From: an uncultured Alphaproteobacteria bacterium
GTDB lineage: Bacteria; Pseudomonadota; Alphaproteobacteria; Rs-D84
DNA length: 59,931 bases
NCBI GenBank assembly: GCA_904502095.1
Contig: CAJGDG010000004.1
Coordinates: 1-59,931, forward strand
Reading direction: 5' to 3'
In this document: piece by piece, positions 1-6,602 of the stretch
How the letters are laid out: every line of letters begins with the position of its first letter
How positions within the stretch are numbered: position 1 is the stretch's first letter
The notes under the pieces: model-generated
Told to the model about the DNA's origin: nothing
What the model saw: the letters and a program-made list of their open reading frames with translations, nothing else
Database searches by the model: none
Position numbers and translations under genes: made by a program

Positions 1-228
1 CGCGATCGTCGTGTTAAAAAACGCGAATTTCGTGGTTTGTGGATTGTTCGTATCAATGCCGCAGTGCGTGCAAATGGTATGACTTACAGCCAGTTTATGA
101 ATGGCTTAAAGAAAGCAGGCGTTGCCCTGGACCGCAAGGTTTTGGCCGAAATGGCATATGCAGGCGATGCGAACTTTGCCAAATTGGTTGAAACAGCAAA
201 ACGATTTATCACTGCCGAATCTAAATAA
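1..228 (+). CDS. rplT: 50S ribosomal protein L20, 3' part
   Basis: This is the C-terminal part of ribosomal protein L20, a 23S rRNA-binding protein of the large subunit needed early in assembly. The reading frame is open from base 1 (RDRRVKKREFRGLW) and runs through the family hallmark LWIVRINAAVR and NGLKKAGVALDRKVLAEMA to TAA. The 5' end lies outside the window, so the TTG at 37 is internal and not a start. L20 followed by pheST matches the enterobacterial rpmI-rplT-pheST order. infC, often in this cluster, lies elsewhere in this genome (42.3 kb). A terminator follows. Confidence 0.97.
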   Translation, partial: RDRRVKKREFRGLWIVRINAAVRANGMTYSQFMNGLKKAGVALDRKVLAEMAYAGDANFAKLVETAKRFITAESK

Positions 229-261
229 TACCTTGTCGGCAGGTATCTGTTTTGTAATAAT

Positions 262-292
262 AAAAGCCGTCAAACGACGGCTTTTGTTTTTT
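262..292 (+). terminator. Intrinsic terminator between rplT and pheS
   Basis: The stem AAAAGCCGTC / GACGGCTTTT with an AAAC loop is followed by a T-rich tract. It separates rplT from pheS. pheST must therefore either have its own promoter or depend on readthrough, as in attenuated pheST operons of other bacteria (inference). Confidence 0.8.
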
Positions 293-319
293 AAATAAAA
301 AGTTATATAGGGTAAAGTT

Positions 320-1267
320 ATGCAAGATAAAATAAAAAATATAAATACACTGGAAGAATTACAGGTGTTGTACACAGAAACATACGGTAAAAACGGTACG
401 ATGACTGCGCGTTTAAAAGAAATGAAAAATCTGGATAATGATGCGCGTGCTGCATTGAATACAGAAAACGCCGCATTGCGCGAATTGTTCAAAACGCGTC
501 AAACAGAAATTGAAAACGCGGTGCTGATGGCAGGATTACAAAAACAGCGTTTGGACACATCATTAAATCCAGAACCTGAAAATCGCGGTACATTACACCC
601 ATTGACACAAAGTTTGTCTGAAATTTCAGAAATATTGGAATCTTTTGGGTATAAAAGATACACAGGCCCAGAAATCGAAGACGATTGGCATAACTTTACC
701 GCATTAAACACCCCTATGCATCATCCTGCGCGCGATATGCAGGACAGTTTCTTTCTTGAAAACGGAAAAGTTTTGCGTACCCAGACATCTGCAATTCAAA
801 TTCGTGCAATGGAATCAGATGGCGTGCCAATTAAAATGTTTGGTATTGGTTCTACTTATCGTAAAGAATGGGATGCGACACATGGCCCTATGTTCGGTCA
901 AATAGAAGGTTTATACATTGATAAAAATATAACAATGTCGTCTTTGTTGGCGGATATTCGTGCGTTTTTGTCACGCTTCTTTGGTCTGGAAGATGTTGAA
1001 TTGCGCATCCGGCCATCTTATTTCCCATTTACAGACCCCAGCATCGAAGTCGATATGAAATGGAAAAACGATAAATGGCTGGAACTGATGGGGGCTGGTA
1101 TGGTTCATCCAAATGTTTTGCGCAATTGTGGTATTAACCCAGACGAATATCAGGGTTTTGCATTTGGGTTTGGTTGGGACAGATTGGCGATGTTGAAATA
1201 CAATCTGCCTGATTTGCGTGATTTGTATAACAACGATGTTCGTTGGTTAAAAAGTGCTGGATTCTAA
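320..1267 (+). CDS. pheS: Phenylalanine--tRNA ligase alpha subunit
   Basis: PheS is the catalytic subunit of the (alpha-beta)2 phenylalanyl-tRNA synthetase, which charges tRNA-Phe in the cytosol. The 315-residue protein has an N-terminal tRNA-contacting helical region (about residues 1-85) followed by the class II catalytic core. Visible motifs are HPLTQ, GPEIEDDWHNFTALNTPMHHPARD (motif 2 neighbourhood), FGIGSTYRKEWDATH and the C-terminal motif 3 GFAFGFGWDRLAMLKY. The length is slightly below the usual 320-350. It lies 16 bases upstream of pheT and is almost certainly co-transcribed with it. The ATG start follows a weak GGGTAAAG ribosome-binding site. Confidence 0.97.
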   Translation: MQDKIKNINTLEELQVLYTETYGKNGTMTARLKEMKNLDNDARAALNTENAALRELFKTRQTEIENAVLMAGLQKQRLDTSLNPEPENRGTLHPLTQSLSEISEILESFGYKRYTGPEIEDDWHNFTALNTPMHHPARDMQDSFFLENGKVLRTQTSAIQIRAMESDGVPIKMFGIGSTYRKEWDATHGPMFGQIEGLYIDKNITMSSLLADIRAFLSRFFGLEDVELRIRPSYFPFTDPSIEVDMKWKNDKWLELMGAGMVHPNVLRNCGINPDEYQGFAFGFGWDRLAMLKYNLPDLRDLYNNDVRWLKSAGF

Positions 1268-1283
1268 TACGGGGGAATAAATT

Positions 1284-3587
1284 ATGAAATGGACTTATGA
1301 TTGGTTAAAAGATTATTTAAATACGGATGCTGATGCGCAAACTGTATCCGACACATTAACCCGTATTGGGCTGGAAGTAGAAGATTTACAATCGCCAATA
1401 TCACCGATTGCTGCAAAAATTGTTGAATGTAAAGCGCACGAAAACAGCGATCACTTACATGTGTTAATGGTCGACGATGGGACTTCGACACTGCGTCAGG
1501 TTGTATGTGGTGCGCCAAACGCGCGTGTTGGGTTGGTTTCTGCGCTGGCGATTCCAGGTTGTGTTATTGGCGGGCATGAAATTCAGTCTGGTAAATTACG
1601 CGGTGTGTTATCAGACGGTATGATGTGTTCTGGCAAAGAATTGGGAATCAGTGATGACCACAGTGGTATTATTGAATTACCAGAAGATACAAAAATCGGC
1701 TCGCCGGTTATTGAAACAAAAACGGTATTTGATGCAGGCATCACACCAAACAGACCTGATTATTTATCGGTGCGTGGCATTGCGCGTGATTTGTCAGCAG
1801 CGGGCATTGGTGAATATATTGCGCCAAAAGACCCAGATTTTGAATCTGTATCTGGCACGCGCAAAGTTGTTGTCAAAACAGATAAATGTCGTGCGTACAA
1901 ATTGATTGAAATCAGCGGCATAAATGTATGCCCAAGCAATAAAACTATTGCAGGTCGTCTGGCAGCGATTGGTATAAATCCAAAAAATGCGCCTGTGGAT
2001 ACAACAAACTATATCTGTTATGATATGGCGCAACCAATGCACTGTTTTGATGCAGACCAGATTGATGGTGATATTGTTGTGCGTATGGCAGAACGCGGCG
2101 AAAAATTCACAGACTTGTTTGGGGCTGAACACGAACTGACAGACACAGATATGGTTATTGCCGACAATACTGGCATTTTAGCATTGGCGGGTGTAATTGG
2201 TGGTACGCGCGGTTCGACTACGGAAGACACAAAAAATATTATCTTGGAATCTGCGTATTTTGACCCTGTATCTGTACGCAAATCCGCAAAAAGATTAGGG
2301 TTGTCAACAGATGCATCATACAGATATGAACGCGGCATTGACCCAACAATCACAGGCGTTGCTGCGATGCGTGCGGCTGATATTATTATGTCTGCGTGTG
2401 GCGGTAAAATCACATCTGCGTTTGCAGCGGGTACAGACACAGCCCCAGATATTCAGATTAAATATAATCCATCATATTTCTTGAAAAAGACGGGTGTTGA
2501 TATGCCTGCAAATATTCAACAAGAAATCTTGACTGCGTTGGGGTATAAAATATCTGTTTCTGGTGATGAATGGGCTTTGCGTCCGATGCCTGCGCGTGTT
2601 GATGTGCAAATTCCAGAAACGATTGTTGCGGATTTGTTGCGTATATATGGTTATGACAAAGTTATGAAGTCTGCATCACATACCTTCGGCGAAGTACAAT
2701 ATCACGATATGCATGAAATGAACATAAAAACATTATTGGCATCGCGTGGTTTAAATGAGTGTCGTTCGTTTGGATTTGGTAATTTGGCGATTGAACAAAT
2801 GTTGTCAGACAAACCAAATGTAAAGATATCAAATCCGATTACCGCAGACTATGACACAATGCGTAATGGGTTGTTGTTTGGGTTGTTGTATGCGGTATCT
2901 AACAACGAAAAGCGTGGTTTTGCAGATTTGAATTTGTTCGAACTGGGCACAGTGTTTGATGGTGATATGCCGGGGCAACAACATCCATCTGTTTGTATTG
3001 TTAGAACAGGTGCTACATCGCCAAAGCATTGGGCGCGTCGCAATCGCGATGTTGATATATATGATGTAAAAGCGGACTTAATCGCATTAATGCAAGGTCA
3101 GCGTTTCACCGTATCTTCTGAAAATGCGCCATTGTGGGCACATCCATACAGATATGGTGCGTTGATGCAGGGTAAAAATAAAATTGCAGAATTCGGTGAG
3201 TTGCATCCATCGGTTGCAAAAAAACTGCGTATCAAGACAAATGTTGTTATCGCAATAGTAGATGATATAAAAAATATTCCTGCAAAACGCGGTGGCAAGC
3301 AGCCTGTGCTGTCTGAATTCCAGCCCATTTCGCGTGACTTTGCGTTTATTGTTGATGCAGATATGCCTGCGGAAAAATTAACATCTGCGGCGATTTCATC
3401 TGATAATCGCATAACAAACGCTGTTGTGTTTGACGCGTTTGATATGGGCGATGATAAAAAGTCTATTGCGTTTACAATAACAATTCAACCGCGTGACAAT
3501 ATGTCAGACACAGATTTACAGAATCTGCAATCTGCGATTATTGCGTCTGTTGAAAAGAAGTGTAATGCGCAAATTCGCGACAAATAA
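1284..3587 (+). CDS. pheT: Phenylalanine--tRNA ligase beta subunit
   Basis: PheT partners PheS. It recognises tRNA-Phe and carries the B3/B4 editing domain that hydrolyses mischarged Tyr-tRNA. The 767 residues show the family order: an N-terminal segment (MKWTYDWLKDYL), an EMAP-II-like tRNA-binding domain (about 40-150, with HVLMVDDG and VCGAPNARVG), the B3/B4 editing region (about 200-370), the B5 domain, a catalytic-like core (ELGTVFDG) and a C-terminal ferredoxin-like anticodon-binding domain (about 675-767, starting PISRDFAF). The length is close to the usual 790. A strong GGGGG ribosome-binding site precedes the ATG, and a bidirectional terminator follows. Confidence 0.97.
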   Translation: MKWTYDWLKDYLNTDADAQTVSDTLTRIGLEVEDLQSPISPIAAKIVECKAHENSDHLHVLMVDDGTSTLRQVVCGAPNARVGLVSALAIPGCVIGGHEIQSGKLRGVLSDGMMCSGKELGISDDHSGIIELPEDTKIGSPVIETKTVFDAGITPNRPDYLSVRGIARDLSAAGIGEYIAPKDPDFESVSGTRKVVVKTDKCRAYKLIEISGINVCPSNKTIAGRLAAIGINPKNAPVDTTNYICYDMAQPMHCFDADQIDGDIVVRMAERGEKFTDLFGAEHELTDTDMVIADNTGILALAGVIGGTRGSTTEDTKNIILESAYFDPVSVRKSAKRLGLSTDASYRYERGIDPTITGVAAMRAADIIMSACGGKITSAFAAGTDTAPDIQIKYNPSYFLKKTGVDMPANIQQEILTALGYKISVSGDEWALRPMPARVDVQIPETIVADLLRIYGYDKVMKSASHTFGEVQYHDMHEMNIKTLLASRGLNECRSFGFGNLAIEQMLSDKPNVKISNPITADYDTMRNGLLFGLLYAVSNNEKRGFADLNLFELGTVFDGDMPGQQHPSVCIVRTGATSPKHWARRNRDVDIYDVKADLIALMQGQRFTVSSENAPLWAHPYRYGALMQGKNKIAEFGELHPSVAKKLRIKTNVVIAIVDDIKNIPAKRGGKQPVLSEFQPISRDFAFIVDADMPAEKLTSAAISSDNRITNAVVFDAFDMGDDKKSIAFTITIQPRDNMSDTDLQNLQSAIIASVEKKCNAQIRDK

Positions 3588-3594
3588 AACTGTT

Positions 3595-3623
3595 AAAAAA
3601 AGCCGGCATTTACCGGCTTTTTT
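3595..3623. terminator. Bidirectional GCCGG-type terminator
   Basis: A GCCGG/CCGGC stem with a CATTTA loop is flanked by A and T runs. It can stop transcription of pheT from the left and of the small minus-strand gene from the right, whose TAA overlaps the T run. It belongs to the repeated terminator family of this window. Confidence 0.85.
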
Positions 3624-3792
3624 ATTTGTTTTTTAAAAACTGTTTTCGTCTGGACGAATACTCTCTTTTACAAATGTTTTCTAATTTTTTTATATCGCGT
3701 TTTAATGCAAGATATGCTTCAAATATCGTCTCGATAGCTTCTTCGCGTGTTGGTCTGGCTTGGCTGCCACAAGGAACATATTTTGATGACAT
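3622..3792 (-). CDS. Small hypothetical protein, 56 aa
   Basis: I do not recognise this family. On the minus strand an ATG at 3792 opens a 56-residue frame (MSSKYVPCGSQARPTREEAI...) ending in TAA at 3622. A GGGGG ribosome-binding site lies about six bases upstream. The protein has a short polar N-terminus with one Cys, then a strongly charged predicted helix (about residues 16-45, EEAIETIFEAYLALKRDIKK then LENICKREY) and a basic tail. It lies just downstream of the structured-RNA terminator and shares a bidirectional terminator with pheT. The good ribosome-binding site, the terminator placement and the protein-like composition support a real gene. No function can be assigned. Confidence 0.6.
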   Translation of the reverse strand: MSSKYVPCGSQARPTREEAIETIFEAYLALKRDIKKLENICKREYSSRRKQFLKNK

Positions 3793-3811
3793 AAAAACCC
3801 CCGTAATTTAT

Positions 3812-3838
3812 AAAAAAGACCACATTTGAAAAGTGGTC
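3812..3838 (-). terminator. Terminator of the structured RNA
   Basis: On the minus strand GACCAC / GTGGTC form a stem around TTTTCAAAT, followed by six T. It ends the RNA that starts near 3968. Confidence 0.85.
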
Positions 3839-3968
3839 GGGAGTTGAACAAATCTTACAACCAAGACCCCATATACCTTACGATATACAGCATCCCGACC
3901 AATGGCCGGGACATTTATTGTTTTTTTGGTTGTATGGCTTGTTCAAGGCCGTTCACCAACAAATGTCT
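3812..3968 (-). ncRNA. Structured small RNA, about 157 nt, unidentified
   Basis: This is a compact transcription unit on the minus strand, with a near-consensus promoter (3975-4002), a terminator (3812-3838) and no convincing ORF. The ends pair as TTGAACAA (3939-3946) with its complement (3844-3851) and TACAACCA (3927-3934) with its complement (3856-3863), separated by a symmetric 4 by 4 internal loop. Two hairpins sit inside: TCCCG/CGGGA (3893-3911), and AUAUC with GGUAU closing a GUAA tetraloop (3873-3886). The length and strong promoter fit a 6S-like or other abundant regulatory RNA. The branched interior is not the textbook 6S shape, so the family is left open. I see no SRP RNA, tmRNA or RNase P hallmarks. 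Confidence 0.65.
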
Positions 3969-3974
3969 GAATGA

Positions 3975-4002
3975 ATTATAATAGATTTAGATACAAGTGC
4001 AA
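3975..4002 (-). promoter_or_regulatory. Strong sigma70-type promoter of the small RNA
   Basis: On the minus strand TTGCAC (3997-4002), a 16-base spacer and a perfect TATAAT (3975-3980) put the transcription start near 3968. Confidence 0.8.
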
Positions 4003-4033
4003 GTTTTTAAATATTACCATCTGAAATAGTATA

Positions 4034-4063
4034 AAAAAAGCCGGCATTTACCGGCTTTTTTTT
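4034..4063 (-). terminator. GCCGG-type terminator after the FtsA-Rpe gene
   Basis: A GCCGG / CCGGC stem with a CATTTA-type loop is flanked by seven A and nine T. It lies immediately after the stop codon of the fusion gene. Confidence 0.85.
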
Positions 4064-5835
4064 TATGATTTTTTTAATAAACTTTGTACTGCTAATGGGA
4101 AATCAACAGCGTTTGCCAAATATGAACCACTTACCAACATATCTGCACCAGCATCCCAACATAATTGTGCTGTCTTATCATTAATTCCGCCATCGACTGA
4201 TATTACAAATTTTAAACCATATTTTTTGCGTGTTGCTGCCAACACAGATATCTTGTGCAGACACGCTGGTTCAAAATTTTGCCCCGCAGCCCCTGGTTCA
4301 ACAGACATAACCATAACTTCATCAATATCGCGTAAAATTGACTTTAACAACGATACCGAAGAATCAGGATTTAATGCAATTCCAACGCGTTTACCGGCCG
4401 CGCGCACAGTGCGTACAGCTGCGCGTAATCCAGATGTGTTTGTCGATAAAATAACGGTATCTGCGCCTGCGGCAATTGCGTCACTGGCCCACACATTTGG
4501 GCTTTCTGTCATAAGATGCACATGCAAATGCGCATTTGTGTTTGCGCGAATTGTGCGCAGTTCTTCGATACCACCAGAAATTTTATCGACATAAAAACCG
4601 TCCATAATATCAACATGTATCATTGATATTCCGCCAGATTTAAACAATGTATATGTTTCAGGCAACCGCATATCAAAGCACAGTGTACTGGGCAACACAG
4701 GTATAAATTGTGGCTTTTTTCGTGGTTTTCTGTGGAACAGTTTTCTGATTTTATCAAATCTTGTTATCCATTTTTCTTGTCGTGCAATGTATTTATTGCG
4801 GTGCAAAGATTCTGATTTCCACACAAAATCGGACAGCGCGCGTACAGACGCATCAATTGGTATCATTTCGACCGTCACCGCAAAAGCGTTTTCAATAAAG
4901 TCGCGCAATCCATCTGTTTCAGCCCCACCGCCAGTTAATATGATTTTTGTAGGTTTGTACTTTGCAAAAGACGCTAAACATTGGTCTTTTATTGATTCTA
5001 TGATGCTTGCTAATATAGGCAAAGCAACTTCGTTAACATCGGCGCGCGAAAAGTCGTATGCCGTATCAGCCGGCGTAAAGCGGTCCATTTGTGTTGGCGC
5101 CATTGACATAACCATACGCTTGATTCTGTCAGCGTCATCGGTTGGAATTCCAAATTTTTGTGATATAGCATTAGTTATATTTGTGCCGCCGTTTTCTATT
5201 TTTGTATGCCACACAGGCCCACGGTCAGTCCAGATAGATGCAGATGTAAATGCTGCGCCAAAATCGATAAACATAGTTGTTTGTTTTGGTGTTCTGAACG
5301 CCGCGTTCTGCACAAATTGTGGGTCATAGAACGCGTTTGGTTGAATGTGTGCGCCACGCAGACATTGAAAGATTTCATCAACGCCGCTTTGTGAATAATG
5401 TATTATTCCAAACGCAGAAACCAGCTGAGTGTCAACTAAACCAACGGGGGTTGCAACATTTCGTGCAGATGGCGTATCATAGCGCAGCGGCACAATGTGC
5501 ATTGGCAAAAATCCATCGGGTGGCGTAATCTGTGCCAGTTGTGAATGCACATCAGATATATTGATTTTATGTTCGCCGTCCCATACAGTGCGCTTTGCGG
5601 TCATTTCGAATATGGATGCGCCAAAATTCCCGGTAATAAAAGCACTGTCAAAATGTGCGCCGATTTGTTTTTCTAATTCGTCAATCACAGATGTTATGGC
5701 AAAAACAGTATCTGGATTATCGACTGTGAAAAAAGCAGACTTGTCAATATTTGCGTTTCTGACACGATGCGCCATACCTCGCACACCATATGTGCCAACA
5801 TCCAGACACAGAAAAGATGAATCAAATAAATTCAT
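4063..5835 (-). CDS. FtsA-like / ribulose-phosphate 3-epimerase fusion protein
   Basis: One uninterrupted 590-codon frame joins two proteins. Residues 1 to about 345 are FtsA-like, the actin-fold protein that tethers FtsZ to the membrane: phosphate-1 motif LDVGTYGVRG (11-20), phosphate-2 MFIDFGAAFTSAS (188-200) and adenosine motif IILTGGGAETDGL (298-310). A basic amphipathic stretch, KWITRFDKIRKLFHR (355-369), resembles the FtsA membrane-targeting helix. Residues 377-590 are a complete ribulose-phosphate 3-epimerase TIM barrel of the pentose phosphate pathway. All four metal or catalytic residues are present: H407 and D409 in HVDIMDG, H440 in VHLM, and D548 in SVDGG. MSVEPG and the phosphate-binding loop are also visible. 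ftsQ lies four bases upstream, supporting a division role for the N-terminus. FtsA alone is usually 400-440 residues, so this FtsA half is compact. Confidence 0.88.
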   Translation of the reverse strand: MNLFDSSFLCLDVGTYGVRGMAHRVRNANIDKSAFFTVDNPDTVFAITSVIDELEKQIGAHFDSAFITGNFGASIFEMTAKRTVWDGEHKINISDVHSQLAQITPPDGFLPMHIVPLRYDTPSARNVATPVGLVDTQLVSAFGIIHYSQSGVDEIFQCLRGAHIQPNAFYDPQFVQNAAFRTPKQTTMFIDFGAAFTSASIWTDRGPVWHTKIENGGTNITNAISQKFGIPTDDADRIKRMVMSMAPTQMDRFTPADTAYDFSRADVNEVALPILASIIESIKDQCLASFAKYKPTKIILTGGGAETDGLRDFIENAFAVTVEMIPIDASVRALSDFVWKSESLHRNKYIARQEKWITRFDKIRKLFHRKPRKKPQFIPVLPSTLCFDMRLPETYTLFKSGGISMIHVDIMDGFYVDKISGGIEELRTIRANTNAHLHVHLMTESPNVWASDAIAAGADTVILSTNTSGLRAAVRTVRAAGKRVGIALNPDSSVSLLKSILRDIDEVMVMSVEPGAAGQNFEPACLHKISVLAATRKKYGLKFVISVDGGINDKTAQLCWDAGADMLVSGSYLANAVDFPLAVQSLLKKS

Positions 5836-5839
5836 TTTT

Positions 5840-6520
5840 TTACTTTACCAAAATACGCGCATCATCACGCATATCAATCAGTTTTATATCTTTATTCAGA
5901 ATCTGATGGTTGTTGTTCAAGCTTATCAACGCGCCAATTGCAGCGATTGGGTTTTGTTCAGGCAACATAACAGTAATTCCGTTATTTGTATATAAATTCC
6001 AGCGTCTGTCTTCTATCCATTCCAAGGTATCCAAATGCCCGACCAAATTATGTGCAGCGCGTGTTATTTCTGTTATGTCCTGTGGCAAAGTGCCACGAAA
6101 AACCACATGGGATGCGTCACGAACATCTGTTGGTTTATTTACAATCGTTCCGTCTGCGGATAATGGGAAAAAGTTTTGTCCGTCTGTCCATAACGCCACC
6201 GCGCGATACATTGCAACGCGCACAGAAATGTTTCCATTTGGCAATCTGCGCACCGCAGCATTTTTTACCCCAGGAACAGCCATAACGCGATTGTTTAACA
6301 TATCTAAATCAACAGAATAAACGCGTGTATTTGGCGCGATTGTTGCGGCCGCCGCCAACGCAGATAAATCCTTGTCGTTTTGGTCAGCAGAAACAGAAAT
6401 ACTGTGCACCATTGCGGCGCCGCCATGTCCCAGACCAATCATTACAACGCGCACGCTGAAATAGATTGCCAGAATAATGGCAACAACAAAAGATAACCAA
6501 AACCACAGTGATTTTTTCAT
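5840..6520 (-). CDS. ftsQ: Cell division protein FtsQ
   Basis: FtsQ is a bitopic divisome protein that links cytoplasmic FtsA/FtsZ to the periplasmic FtsB/FtsL complex. The 226-residue protein has a short cytoplasmic start, one membrane helix (about residues 5-30, LWFWLSFVVAIILAIYFSV), a POTRA-like domain (about 38-110, including the VPGVKNAAVRRLPNGNISVRV pattern around 82-102) and the FtsQ beta domain (ALWTDGQNFFPLSADGTIV). It is on the short side for the family. It lies four bases upstream of the FtsA-Rpe gene and forms a reduced dcw-type operon. ftsZ does not follow. Confidence 0.9.
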   Translation of the reverse strand: MKKSLWFWLSFVVAIILAIYFSVRVVMIGLGHGGAAMVHSISVSADQNDKDLSALAAAATIAPNTRVYSVDLDMLNNRVMAVPGVKNAAVRRLPNGNISVRVAMYRAVALWTDGQNFFPLSADGTIVNKPTDVRDASHVVFRGTLPQDITEITRAAHNLVGHLDTLEWIEDRRWNLYTNNGITVMLPEQNPIAAIGALISLNNNHQILNKDIKLIDMRDDARILVK

Positions 6521-6573
6521 GTCTTTAATTATACCATAAAAAAAACCATATTTCAGGTTTTTTTATAAAAATA

Positions 6574-6602
6574 AAACCCGCTATTTGGCGGGTTTATTTT
6601 TA
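6574..6602 (-). terminator. Terminator of the exported-protein gene
   Basis: AAACCCGC / GCGGGTTT with a TATTTG loop, followed by a T-rich tract on the minus strand, directly after the stop of the 726-aa gene. Confidence 0.8.

Noticed and set aside
3626..3829. 67-codon plus-strand frame after pheT
   Set aside because: The opposite strand has the better frame with a GGGGG ribosome-binding site; this one overlaps the terminator and has no start signal.
3854..3913. 19-codon ATG frame inside the structured RNA
   Set aside because: No ribosome-binding site, and it lies across the stable hairpins; probably chance.
4787..5329. 180-codon plus-strand frame opposite the FtsA-Rpe gene
   Set aside because: Shadow of the real frame; no start signals and no recognisable motifs.
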